Below the pieces are notes generated by a model. It was not told the origin of the DNA. It did no database searches and saw nothing but the letters and a program-made list of their open reading frames with translations. 64,000 nucleotides of DNA from Palsa-504 sp963753225. Lineage in GTDB: Bacteria; Actinomycetota; Actinomycetes; Streptosporangiales; Streptosporangiaceae. Position numbers and translations under genes: made by a program. Location of the stretch: the NCBI GenBank assembly GCA_963753225.1, contig CAVWBQ010000004.1, positions 1 through 64,000 of the forward strand, written 5' to 3'. Each line of letters opens with the position of its first letter. Within the stretch, counting starts at the first letter, position 1. This document shows positions 25,643 through 34,021 of the stretch, one piece after another.

Positions 25643-26053
25643 CTAGCCAGGCTCAGGATCGTGTGCGCGCTCTTGCTGCTCGGCGTTCACCTCTACCCAT
25701 GAAGGGTGGCCGCGGTCCACGACCACTGGCCGTTCCCCGCGCTCCGGTTTCACGTTCTCCTGATGGCCCTGCTCGTCGTCTGCTGCCTGCTCGGCCTGCG
25801 GCAGGACCCGCTGGGGCAAGATGAGTTCCTCGGCTAGGGCCCGGGCAGCGACCAGTTGGCCCACGCGCGCGAGGTATGAGTCGCCCTGCCCGATCTCGTC
25901 GGCCAGGTCGTCGGTCAGGTCATCGATCTGCCGGGCGATCTCCTCGCCGAGCGTGGTGAAGAAGCTGTCCGGGTCGCCGATCGCGGCGTACTGCCTGGGC
26001 AGCCATCGCGCCCAGTGCTGCCGGGCCATCACGCCGTACCGGTTCACGCTCAC
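25643..26053 (-). CDS. Integrative-element-associated conserved protein
   Basis: A 136-residue protein starting at GTG 26053, overlapping the upstream stop (GTGA). The N-terminal half (YGVMARQHWARWLPRQYA, then DSFFTTLGEEIARQIDDL) matches a family I associate with actinobacterial integrative and conjugative elements, sometimes labelled TnpV-like; the function is unknown. The later segment ARVGQLVAARALAEELILP is also typical, while the C-terminal ~45 residues are Glu/Gln-rich and less conserved-looking. It is the last of three overlapping genes on this strand. Confidence 0.6.
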   Translation of the reverse strand: MSVNRYGVMARQHWARWLPRQYAAIGDPDSFFTTLGEEIARQIDDLTDDLADEIGQGDSYLARVGQLVAARALAEELILPQRVLPQAEQAADDEQGHQENVKPERGERPVVVDRGHPSWVEVNAEQQERAHDPEPG

Positions 26054-26646
26054 GCCCCCGTCCCGGCCAGCGCATGGCCGTTGCTCTCGGCACTGACTCT
26101 GGTGATGAGCTGGCTCACCTTGCGGCGGGACAAGCCGAACCGCTCCGCCATGGCCCGCTGGCTGAACGGCGCACCCGCCGCGACCGAGGCCGCATACGCC
26201 GCCCGGACCGCCTGCTCCACATCCCCCGGCACGGCTAGCCCACTGACGGCAGCGTGTGGTGCGCGGGCTCGTCGCACCTGCTGCGTGGCTATCTCCACCG
26301 AGCCGATGAACGCGACCGCGGGCCAGGCTGAGATCAGCGCTCCGAGCAGCCCGTATCCCGCTCCGAACGCGATATTCGCGCCGATCGTCGCCCCGATGCC
26401 AAGCCACAGCATCAGCCGGGCCAGCCCCGGCGCATCCCGGCCGTTGCGCGCCTCGTGCAGCAGCACGAGCGAGGCCGCCAGGATCAGCCCATCCACGGAC
26501 AGCGGCAGCAGCCGGGCCGCCGTGCCATCCTGCCCGTGCGCCCGGCCCAGCCCGTAGATGTGGGAGTATCAGACCACTGCCGCGAAGGCTGCCACCGCGC
26601 AGACCACGGCCGCCGTGGCGAACCGGATCACCCGGTCCCCGCTCAC
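26050..26646 (-). pseudogene. DUF2637 membrane/HTH protein with in-frame TGA near the start
   Basis: Reading from GTG 26646, which overlaps the upstream gene's stop exactly as the neighbouring genes overlap, gives VSGDRVIRFATAAVV, then a TGA stop at 26571-26569, then YSHIYGLGRAHGQD and a complete DUF2637 protein: several membrane helices (LILAASLVLLHE, LMLWLGIGATIGANIAFG, LISAWPAVAFIGSV) and a C-terminal HTH (AMAERFGLSRRKVSQLI). The stop lies in the first membrane helix, so full-length product is lost unless the codon is read through or a downstream GTG is used. DUF2637 proteins are typical of actinobacterial plasmids and integrative elements. The rest of the frame is intact, so the mutation looks recent. 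Confidence 0.7.
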
Positions 26647-26966
26647 CGGCTCGCCCCGCACTGCGCCGCCGCCGGGCCACTGGATGCCGATCGCGGCCGG
26701 ATCTCCGAGCTGTCCCTGAAGCAGCAGGGATAGTAGAGGTTACGGCTGGCGGTGCCACGCGGCGCGCGTCGGCCGTCGCGCAGCACGGCCAGCTCCCGCA
26801 CCCCGATGCACACGTACCATTCGTCCGGTCCGCACTGCCTTAGGATGGTTCCTGGCAGCCATGGCCACCGCTCGCGGTCGCCTTGTTCCTCCTGCTTCGA
26901 GCGCGGGTAGCGGACCTCGACCGGGCTCTCGTCGAGGAACCTGCCGTCGTTGTCCTCGTCGTGCAT
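26643..26966 (-). CDS. Integrative-element-associated hypothetical protein
   Basis: A 107-residue protein starting at ATG 26966 with GGAG 7 nt upstream; an in-frame start 11 codons earlier lacks one. The recognisable core is RYPRSKQEEQGDRERWPWLP, GPDEWYVCIGVRELAVL and LYYPCCFRDSSEIR, which I recognise from hypothetical genes in actinobacterial integrative elements. Its stop overlaps the start of the DUF2637 gene, giving a three-gene coupled unit with the gene after it. It has a vicinal CC pair and no membrane segment. Confidence 0.6.
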   Translation of the reverse strand: MHDEDNDGRFLDESPVEVRYPRSKQEEQGDRERWPWLPGTILRQCGPDEWYVCIGVRELAVLRDGRRAPRGTASRNLYYPCCFRDSSEIRPRSASSGPAAAQCGASR

Positions 26967-27165
26967 GACTTGGCTCCACTTCCGGAGCCAAGTGGACAAC
27001 CTGTGTGGTTATCGCTGACACTGCGGATATGGCCGCACTGACAGATATAGCCGCTGAGCTGGGAAAACAAATTTAATGCGCTGCTTTCCCGGCACTTCGC
27101 CGCGCTGGAGGGCTGTAAACGAGCGATGGCGCACGGAGTGCCTGCTGCTCTGGCATGCGGGACAG

Positions 27166-27180
27166 AGGATAATTTTTCGC
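27166..27180 (+). promoter_or_regulatory. Likely leaderless promoter (-10 GATAAT)
   Basis: GATAAT at 27168-27173 lies 7 nt before the ATG at 27181, the spacing of a leaderless actinobacterial transcript; no ribosome-binding site is present. The same GGATAATT...CGCATGG arrangement occurs before the paralogue at 46833. Confidence 0.5.
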
Positions 27181-27507
27181 ATGGAGGCTGGTAGTCTGCC
27201 GCCACGCTGGGGCGCGTATGCACGCCGCCTGCCCTCTTCCCTAGAAGACCTGAGGGGACCAGCCGCGGGCAAGGTCGAGTTGCCGCTGCATGTGGCCTGG
27301 TCGGGGCGCCGGGTGTACGACGTGGGCCAAGAGGATCAGCGCCTGGTCCTTTATGCGCTGCTCCTTGCGGAGGCACAGCGAGAGGATCTTGAGCGGTTCG
27401 TGCACCGCGAGTCACTGATCAGCATGTGGCCCCGGTTGCGGCGGCTGCTGGGTCCGCACGCCCGCCGGGAGTGGGAGCGGCAGCTCATCACGCCGTCTTT
27501 CCGGTGA
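27181..27507 (+). CDS. Small protein paired with AbiEii-type nucleotidyltransferase (paralogue of the gene at 46833)
   Basis: A 108-residue soluble protein. The pattern is ARRLPSSLEDLRGPAAGKVE, LPLHVAWSGRRVYDVG, YALLLAEAQREDLERFVH and LISMWPRLRRLLGPHARREW. Its gene overlaps the start of a nucleotidyltransferase gene (GTGA), an arrangement I recall for the upstream partner of AbiEii-like genes in actinomycetes, where it could be the antitoxin or a co-factor (inference). The shared residues with the protein at 46833-47156 (LDDL-GP, LP-H--W, WP-LR-LL) show a common family. Translation probably begins on a leaderless mRNA. Confidence 0.65.
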   Translation: MEAGSLPPRWGAYARRLPSSLEDLRGPAAGKVELPLHVAWSGRRVYDVGQEDQRLVLYALLLAEAQREDLERFVHRESLISMWPRLRRLLGPHARREWERQLITPSFR

Positions 27508-27986
27508 GCCTGGACGGGCTGCCTCCCGCTCACCTTCAGGTGCTGCTGGATGGCCTGCCTGTCTTCGAGCGGTATGGCCTGCTGCTGGCCGGAGGGTACG
27601 CGTTCAGAGCCCACGAGATCCTGCACCGGCCGTCCCAGGACCTGGACTTCGCCACCAGGGATCACACCCCGCTGCCCGAGATCGCCGCGCAGGTCCAGGC
27701 TGCGTTCCAGCGCGCGGGATATGGCGTGCGGCTTGCCGAAGCGGCCAGCCTCAGGTACGCGCGCCTGGTGCTCCAGCTTCCCGATTCCGGTGAGGAACTG
27801 GAGATGGACCTCCTCAAGGAGGCGCTAGAGCCCAGATGGGTGACGCTTCAGGTAACACCAGCAGCAAGCGTGTCGTCGGCCATCAGGTGGATCACGCCTG
27901 AGCTTCGGTTCGGTGAAAGGCGAGATAATTTGAGAATTTCGCTCGGTCAACCCGTCGTCACGGCGGGCTTGAGCCGCCCGGCGTGA
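27504..27986 (+). CDS. AbiEii/AbiGii-type nucleotidyltransferase, C-terminally truncated
   Basis: A 160-residue protein starting at GTG 27504. The nucleotidyltransferase core is present: LLLAGGYAFRAHEILHRPSQ with DLDFATRDHTPL (GG-x9-DxD type) and EELEMDLLKEAL carrying the third acidic residue. Family members continue with a helical region (LSLEDLVGLK-type and a helical C-terminus); here the sequence after VTLQVTPAASV becomes unrelated, and the frame runs into the end of the convergent response regulator. A deletion or recombination after about 27900 probably removed the 3' end. It may be inactive or have altered stability. The family includes toxins of abortive-infection systems. Confidence 0.65.
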   Translation: MSLDGLPPAHLQVLLDGLPVFERYGLLLAGGYAFRAHEILHRPSQDLDFATRDHTPLPEIAAQVQAAFQRAGYGVRLAEAASLRYARLVLQLPDSGEELEMDLLKEALEPRWVTLQVTPAASVSSAIRWITPELRFGERRDNLRISLGQPVVTAGLSRPA

Positions 27987-28656
27987 CGAGGCCGGTTTCG
28001 TAGGCCACCACGACGGCCTGGGCCCTGTCGCGGAGGTTGAGCTTGGCCAGGATGCGCCCGACGTAGGTCTTCGTAGTCTGCCCGGCGATGACCAGGGTGT
28101 CGCTGATCTCGGCGTTGGACAGCCCGCGGGCGATCAGCCGCAGTACCTCGGTCTCCCGCTGCGTGAGCGCGTCGAGCGCGGGAGGGGGCGCGGAGTCCTG
28201 GCGCGGCTGGCGCGCGAAGTCGGCGATCAGCCGCCTGGTCACCGACGGGGCGAGCAGCGCCTCGCCGGCGGCCACCACCCGGACGGCGTTTACCAGTTCA
28301 GCGGCGGTGGCGTCCTTGAGCAGGAAGCCGCTGGCCCCGGCCCGCAGCGCCTCGTACACGTAGTCGTCGAGATCGAACGTCGTGAGCATCAGCACCCGCG
28401 GCGGCTGGTGTCCCGCCGCGCCTTGCAGGATCTTGCGGGTGGCCTGGAGCCCGTCCATGACCGGCATCCGCACGTCCATGAGCACGACATCGGGCTCCAG
28501 GTGCCGCGCCTGGGACACCGCGTCTGCGCCGTCGGCGGCCTGGCCCACGACCCGCAGACCCGGCTGGGCGGCGAGCACCGCGGCGAAGCCCTCGCGCACC
28601 ATCGCCTGATCGTCCGCGATCAGGCAGCGCGTCGTATCGGGGCCCGCCGCGCTCAT
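27958..28656 (-). CDS. NarL/LuxR-family response regulator
   Basis: A 232-residue response regulator. The receiver domain has the acidic pair Asp15/Asp16, phosphoacceptor Asp61 in VLMDVRMPVMDG, then MLTTFDLDDYVYEAL and the conserved Lys in FLLKDA. The C-terminal LuxR HTH is LTQRETEVLRLIARGLSNAE, then TKTYVGRILAKLNLRDR. It overlaps the histidine kinase gene by 4 nt (ATGA). The target is likely the divergent ABC-2 operon (position-based inference; this pairing is common in actinomycetes). Confidence 0.94.
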   Translation of the reverse strand: MSAAGPDTTRCLIADDQAMVREGFAAVLAAQPGLRVVGQAADGADAVSQARHLEPDVVLMDVRMPVMDGLQATRKILQGAAGHQPPRVLMLTTFDLDDYVYEALRAGASGFLLKDATAAELVNAVRVVAAGEALLAPSVTRRLIADFARQPRQDSAPPPALDALTQRETEVLRLIARGLSNAEISDTLVIAGQTTKTYVGRILAKLNLRDRAQAVVVAYETGLVTPGGSSPP

Positions 28657-29900
28657 GCGGTCTTGCCGAGCGGGAGCACCACGGACACCACGAAGCCGCC
28701 GGCCGACGTCGGCCCTGCTGACAGCGACCCGCCGAGCAGCGCCACCCGCTCATTCATCCCGGTCAGGCCGTGACCCCGTCCGCGTTCACGCCCCGACCGG
28801 GTGGCAGGAGCGCCGGGACCGTTCGCCACCCGCAGCTGTACGGCGCGGGAATCGTGATCTACCGACACCGTGACCGCTGCACCCGGAGCATGCTGGCTCG
28901 CGTTGGACAGTGACTCCTGCACGATCCGGTACGCGCACACCCCGACGCCCGGGGGCACTTTGCCCAGCTCCGCGGGCACCGACAGGTCGATCTCCACGCC
29001 TGCTCTCCGGGCAGCGTCGACGAGTGCGGGCAGGTCCGCCAGCTGAGGCTGCGGCGCGAGTCCGGCCGGCTGATCCTGGCGCAGCACGCCTAGCAGCCGC
29101 CGCATCTCGGTCAGCGCCTCGCGGGCCACCTCGCTCAGCGAGCCGAACTCGGCACGGGCCGGTTCTGGCAGCTCACCGAGCCGGTAGGGCGCGGTCTCGG
29201 CCTGGACCGCGATCAGCGACAGGTGATGGGCGACCACGTCGTGCAGTTCCCTGGCGATCCGCGTACGCTCCTCCAGCACGGCGCGCCGGTCCCGCTCGGC
29301 GTCGGTGTGCTCAGTCTGCGTGGCCAGTGCGCGCTGGGTGCGCATCCGCGAGCCGATGCTGCCCACCGCGATCGCCGTGGCCGTGAAGATCATCGTGGCG
29401 CTGGCCGGGCCGTTCAGATCCGGGATGTCCTTGATGAGCCACACGCCCCATGGGATGAGCGTCAGTGCCCACATCCACGACAGGGCGGTCCGCCGCTGCC
29501 GGACCGCCGCCAGGCAGAAGGCTCCGAGCAGCGCGAGCACCTGCGGCGGACCCCACGGCCAGCCACCCCACCAGGCAGCCGGTACCAGCGGGGTGAGCAG
29601 CAGCGCGAGCCACCCGATCCGCCAGGCCAGCATCGGGTACTTCGCAGCCAGCGGCAGTGGCAGCACCACCGCGAGGGCGAGCACCTCCCGTGCCACGCCC
29701 GCTGGCTCCTGGCCGCCGCCTGACGCCACCTGGGTCGCGTTGAGGAAGCACAGCGCGAGCGTCGCCGCGGCCAGCGCGGCGTACCCCGCCCGGCGTTCCT
29801 GCCGCGAGCGCCAGCTCCACACCGGAGCCGGATCAGGGCCGATCAGAACCTGGATGAGGCCGCGCCGGGCCGCTGACGCGATCCCTGGCAGCCGATTCAC
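28653..29900 (-). CDS. Sensor histidine kinase (HisKA_3)
   Basis: A 415-residue kinase. About four to six membrane helices occupy residues ~38-185, with little extracytoplasmic sequence. The dimerisation/phosphorylation motif is RTRIARELHDVVAHHLSLIA with His220. The ATPase domain has the N box RIVQESLSNASQHAPGA, a G1-like segment and GRERGRGHGLTGMNERVALL. It phosphorylates the adjacent response regulator. The short sensory loops suggest sensing within the membrane, as in kinases that respond to envelope stress or antimicrobial peptides. Confidence 0.93.
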   Translation of the reverse strand: MNRLPGIASAARRGLIQVLIGPDPAPVWSWRSRQERRAGYAALAAATLALCFLNATQVASGGGQEPAGVAREVLALAVVLPLPLAAKYPMLAWRIGWLALLLTPLVPAAWWGGWPWGPPQVLALLGAFCLAAVRQRRTALSWMWALTLIPWGVWLIKDIPDLNGPASATMIFTATAIAVGSIGSRMRTQRALATQTEHTDAERDRRAVLEERTRIARELHDVVAHHLSLIAVQAETAPYRLGELPEPARAEFGSLSEVAREALTEMRRLLGVLRQDQPAGLAPQPQLADLPALVDAARRAGVEIDLSVPAELGKVPPGVGVCAYRIVQESLSNASQHAPGAAVTVSVDHDSRAVQLRVANGPGAPATRSGRERGRGHGLTGMNERVALLGGSLSAGPTSAGGFVVSVVLPLGKTA

Positions 29901-30092
29901 GATCTCAGCCTAGGCGGCCCGGGCCGCCAGCTCATCCCGCCTGGGTGGTCATACCCAGGTATTACTCCGCTCCGTGCCCGGTCCGGACTGCCCCAGTGGT
30001 AGCACTGCGGATCGGGCTCCGTGGTGTGACGACCCGGGGCCGGCCCGGCGGGCAGTCTTTGAGCCGTCTCACTGATCTAGCAGAGGAGCGCG

Positions 30093-30836
30093 ATGAACGT
30101 CGAGATCACCGGCCTGACCCGGCGCTTTGGCTCGGTCACGGCCGTGGCCGGAGTGGACCTGCGGACGGGTCCAGGGGTATTCGGGCTGCTGGGGCCGAAC
30201 AGCGCCGGCAAGACGTCGCTGCTGCGGATGATGGCCACGGCGATGCGGCCGACCTCGGGCAGCCTGCGGCTACTCAGCCACGACCCTGGCAGCTACGGCC
30301 CGCGCCGTGAAATCCGGCGCAGGCTCGGCTACCTGCCGCAGAATCCCGGCGTTTACCCGGGGTTCACCGTCGCAGAGTACGTCGAGTACTTCGCGCTGCT
30401 GAAGGAAATGCCGCCCGCGCGTATCAAGGCGGCGGTCGCGACCGCGATCGACCGGGTCGAGCTAGGCGACAGGCGCAAGTCCAGGCTGCGCACCCTGTCC
30501 GGCGGCATGCTGCGCCGGGCGGGCATCGCGCAGGCCATCGTCAACGAGCCGGAACTGCTGCTGCTCGACGAGCCGACCGCGGGGCTTGACCCGGAACAGC
30601 GGGTGGCGTTCCGGGCGCTGCTCAAAGACCTAGGGCAGCGTGCCACCGTCGTGGTCAGCACGCACCTGGTCGAGGATGTCGCCGCCGCCTGTGCCGAGGT
30701 CGCGCTGATGGACCAGGGCAGGGTCGTTTTCCACGGCACGCCGGAGGCTCTGGCCGCTAGCGGCGACGGGCAGGGCGCCGGTGACACCCCGATCGAACGC
30801 GGCTACAGCGCCGTCCTCGCGCAGGCGCGGTCATGA
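30093..30836 (+). CDS. ABC transporter ATP-binding protein
   Basis: A 247-residue ABC ATPase: Walker A GPNSAGKTSLLR, Q-loop in GYLPQNPGVYPGF, signature LSGGMLRR, Walker B ELLLLDEPTAGLDPEQR and switch His in STHLVEDV. A GAGGAG ribosome-binding site precedes ATG 30093. It powers the permeases encoded immediately downstream (the next start overlaps its stop, ATGA). The divergent two-component system 190 bp upstream probably controls it. Confidence 0.94.
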   Translation: MNVEITGLTRRFGSVTAVAGVDLRTGPGVFGLLGPNSAGKTSLLRMMATAMRPTSGSLRLLSHDPGSYGPRREIRRRLGYLPQNPGVYPGFTVAEYVEYFALLKEMPPARIKAAVATAIDRVELGDRRKSRLRTLSGGMLRRAGIAQAIVNEPELLLLDEPTAGLDPEQRVAFRALLKDLGQRATVVVSTHLVEDVAAACAEVALMDQGRVVFHGTPEALAASGDGQGAGDTPIERGYSAVLAQARS

Positions 30837-32358
30837 CCGCCGTGACCACAGCCCTGGCGGCCTCCCGGCGCCGGCCCGCGGCCGGCCGGGCCTCGCGACG
30901 CTGCGGCTGCTCCGGCTCGAGCTGCGGCACAACGCGATGGGCGCGCTGCTGCCGGTCGCGATCGTGCTGTTCTGGCTCACCACCTACCGCAAGACTATGG
31001 CCATGCCGCCGCTGTGGAACCTGCGTGCCGACAGCCTGCAGTTGAACGCCACGCTGGACTTCGCCATCCCGGTGACGGGCGCCGCGGCGTGGATGGGATC
31101 GCGGGAGGCCCGGCGCCGCATCATCGACCAGGTCATGACCACGGCCCGGCCGAGGTGGACCCGGCTGCTGATCCCATGGGCCGCCACCACGATCTGGGCC
31201 CTGGTGGCATACCTGGGCTGCGTGGCGGTGCTGTACGGGGCAACGGCGCATCAGGCCAGCTGGGGCGGGCCGCTGTGGTGGCCGGCCGCGGTGGCCGCCG
31301 CGACCATACCCGCATTCTCCGCCCTCGGCTTTCTCCTCGGTACGTTCCTGCCCAGCCGCTTCACCGCGCCACTGGGGGCCATCGCCGCGTTCTTCATCCT
31401 CGCGCTCAGCACCGAGCTGATCCACGGCAGTCAGTCCTACTGGCAGGTGTCGCCGATAGTCACCGGGCCGTGGGACATGGGCCCGCAGGCGGGGGTGGCG
31501 ACCTTCTATCCGTTCGTCCCCGACTTGTCGATCGCCCAGGTGATGCTCCTTGGCGGACTCGCCATCGCGCTGCTCGGCGCTATCGGGGTGCCCGCGGCGG
31601 CGGGCGGGCGGCGGCTGCGCGCCGTCGCGGCCTGCTGCACGATCGCCGGGCTGCTCGCGGCCGGGACCGCGGTCAAGCTGGCCGGGACCGGCACGATGGA
31701 CGCGCAAGGCATGATCGACATCCCCACCTTGCACAATGCCGCCAGCAACCGGCCGCTCCAGTTCACCCCGGTGTGCAGCCGCACGGCGATCCCGGTCTGC
31801 CTCAATCCCGCCTACGCCAGCGACCTGTCCGTCACGGCGGCCGCGCTCGAGCCGGTGCTCAACGAGATCGCTGGCCTGCCGGGAGCGCCGGTCCGGGTCC
31901 TCCAGGCGCCCGAGCTGTACCAGCAGCAATCGGGCAACAGCGTCGACCTGAGGTCGGACCGCTCGGTCCGCGGCGGCCCGTCGCACGTGTATCACCTGCT
32001 TCTTCCCGACCAGATGCTCGGACCAGCGATGACAGCCGCGGAGATGGCCAGCCAGATTACGTCGATGGACGTGCCGGACATCGTGATCAACCTCACCCGT
32101 GACGCACCGGGTGCGTCCCAGGCACAGGATGCGATCGCTGCCGCGCTGCTGCTGGCCATCGGCCAGCAGCAGGTCGGCGAGATATCAAACCAGCCCGGAC
32201 CTGACCCGAACCTGTTGCCGGGCTTGAACCACGGGACCCCCGCGTTCGCCGCGGCCCGGCGGTTCGCCGCGCTGCCCGCCGCGGCACGCCATACCTGGCT
32301 CATGCGGCACATGTCCGCGCTGCGGGCCGGGCAGATCACGCTGGCGCAGCTCCCATGA
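30833..32358 (+). CDS. ABC-2-type permease, apparent one-base frameshift near the 5' end
   Basis: The natural start, ATG 30833 overlapping the ATPase stop, gives MTAVTTALAASRRRPAAGR and then loses the family frame; from about 30895 the correct frame reads LATLRLLRLELRHNAM and stays open to 32358. Inserting one base between about 30865 and 30900 joins the two and gives a 508-residue protein. Otherwise translation must begin at GTG 30781, inside the ATPase gene, or at ATG 30937. The body has six or more membrane helices (LLPVAIVLFWLTTYRK, LIPWAATTIWALVAYLGCVA, FTAPLGAIAAFFILALSTEL and others) and a C-terminal ~230-residue, probably extracytoplasmic domain. Confidence 0.75.
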
Positions 32359-32969
32359 CCGGCGCTCGCCTGGTGCGGCTGTACGCCACGGGCCGTCGGG
32401 TCCCGTTTGCCTTGCTGGCGATAGCGGCCTGTGCCATCGGGCTGAGGATCGCGCTGCTGGGACACTGGGATGCCTACGGGGCGCTGCAGTTGCCGCTTGT
32501 CTTCGAAGTAGGTGCCGCGGTGAGTGTCGTTGCCACTACGGCAAGCCCGTTCGGTGAGCCCGAGCGCGTCGCCGGGCGGTGGCTGCCGTATCTGCGGCTG
32601 GCCGTCACGGTGGCGCTGACCACGGCGGCGATCGGTGCCCTGCTGGCCGCCGCCGGCTCCGGCGCGCACCTTGCCAGCGGCACGCTGGACGTGCTGCGCA
32701 ACGTCGCCGGGATCACCGGTATCGGCCTGCTCTGCGCCGCCGCGCTCGGCGGCGGCCTGTCCTGGACCGGACCGACCGGGTACCTGGTCGCGGCGGTGTA
32801 CGCGCTCTACACCCAGTGGCATCCGCCGACGCTGAGCACGCCGTGGCTGTGGCCGGCCCGGCCACCGCACGACCTGGGCGGGGCGATCTGCGCCGCGCTG
32901 GTGTTTGCCGCCGGACTAGCGGTCATCACCTGGCGCGGCGCTCGCGACCACGTCGGCGATCCCGACTGA
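32355..32969 (+). CDS. Membrane protein, third component of the ABC operon
   Basis: A 204-residue integral membrane protein with about six helices (VPFALLAIAACAIGLRIALL, LAVTVALTTAAIGALLAAAG, GYLVAAVYALYTQW and ICAALVFAAGLAVITW among them). Its ATG overlaps the permease stop by 4 nt, so it belongs to the same operon. It resembles small ABC-2-associated permease partners of actinomycetes; the substrate of the exporter is unknown. Confidence 0.75.
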   Translation: MTGARLVRLYATGRRVPFALLAIAACAIGLRIALLGHWDAYGALQLPLVFEVGAAVSVVATTASPFGEPERVAGRWLPYLRLAVTVALTTAAIGALLAAAGSGAHLASGTLDVLRNVAGITGIGLLCAAALGGGLSWTGPTGYLVAAVYALYTQWHPPTLSTPWLWPARPPHDLGGAICAALVFAAGLAVITWRGARDHVGDPD

Positions 32970-33021
32970 GGGGGATGCCCTGCCTAGATGGGGAACCCTT
33001 GGGGTTCGCTTCACCACGCCG

Positions 33022-33213
33022 GTGATTGGTGAGATCCCGCTGTTCCCCGGCACCGAGATGGCCGCCCCAGCGCCAGCGCGCCCGTCCATTCCCGCTGCCG
33101 TCTCGGCAGCGGAAGTCAGGGCGTGGGCGAAGAAAAACGGTCTCGACGTCTCCGCCCGCGGCCGCCTGCGCCCCGAGATCTGGGATCAGTACCGCGTCGC
33201 GCATCTAACGTAA
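33022..33213 (+). CDS. Stand-alone Lsr2-type DNA-binding domain protein
   Basis: A 63-residue protein starting at GTG 33022. The C-terminal part, SAAEVRAWAKKNGLDVSARG then RLRPEIWDQYRVAH, matches the Lsr2 C-terminal AT-rich-DNA-binding domain, including the R-G-R minor-groove element. The N-terminal dimerisation domain of Lsr2 is absent and replaced by ~25 Pro/Ala-rich residues. It may act as a silencing modulator or competitor of full-length Lsr2 (inference). No strong ribosome-binding site is seen. Confidence 0.65.
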   Translation: MIGEIPLFPGTEMAAPAPARPSIPAAVSAAEVRAWAKKNGLDVSARGRLRPEIWDQYRVAHLT

Positions 33214-33367
33214 CCGCCCACAGCTTTTGCAGGCGCGAGTGGCACGTCTAGAGTCACAGCTAAATCGCTGCGGGAAGCGCTCGTCTGGGAGCGGTAGTCG
33301 GCACCGCCGGGCGCCAACTTGCTACACGGTCCCGGCCGTGGTGCCGTACCGCGGGGGAGTGGAGCGG

Positions 33368-33877
33368 TTACAACCATCCGGCCGTGGTGCGGTAGCGGGT
33401 CATCGGGCCGAGGGCGCCGGGGACCACGGCGTAGGGGGTCATGCCGAGCCGCTTGACGACGGCGACCGAGGCGGCGTTGCCCTCGTCAACCTCCGCAAGC
33501 ACCTCGGGCAGGCCAAGGAAACCGAGGCCGTAGTCCACCACGGCCTGGGCGGCCTCCGTCGCGTACCCGTGACCCCACGCACCGGGCGCCAGGCTGTAGA
33601 AGATCTCCAGGCCGGACTCCTCCAGCGGCCGGAGTCCGGCCGTGCCCGCAAGTCCGGCCCGGGAGCCGAGCTCGATGAGCCAGATGCCGTAGCCGCCCGC
33701 GGCGAAGTCGCGGACGCTCTCCTCGATGGTCTCGGTGACCTCGGCCGCGGACAGCAGTGCGCCGTCGAACAGGAACCGCCGGACATCCGGCTGCGTCCAG
33801 TGGGCCAGCAGCGGGGCGTGATCGTCCGCCGTCACCGGGCGCAGGGACAGGCGCTCGGTGCTCAGCACGTGATCCAC
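33368..33877 (-). CDS. GNAT-family N-acetyltransferase
   Basis: A 169-residue RimJ/RimL-like acetyltransferase starting at GTG 33877. The N-terminal strand is STERLSLRPVTADDH; the acetyl-CoA site is APGAWGHGYATEAAQAVVDY, followed by EGNAASVAVVKRLGM. The substrate is unknown. It stands alone, with no operon partner within 140 bp. Confidence 0.88.
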   Translation of the reverse strand: MDHVLSTERLSLRPVTADDHAPLLAHWTQPDVRRFLFDGALLSAAEVTETIEESVRDFAAGGYGIWLIELGSRAGLAGTAGLRPLEESGLEIFYSLAPGAWGHGYATEAAQAVVDYGLGFLGLPEVLAEVDEGNAASVAVVKRLGMTPYAVVPGALGPMTRYRTTAGWL

Positions 33878-34021
33878 GCCGCCAGGCTACCTAGACCGGC
33901 CGCAGCGCGGCGCGCCTTCCGGGCACCCGCCCTGGCCTGCGGATAGGGTCAAGGGTTACCATGTCATCTGCGTTGTGGCTCCTTAATCAGGCATTTCATA
34001 TACTAGTTCGGAGACGAGCCA

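Noticed and set aside
26054..26758. Long upstream extension of the integrative-element gene that starts at 26053
   Set aside because: It overlaps the DUF2637 gene in a different frame; GTG 26053 with a GTGA overlap is the natural start.
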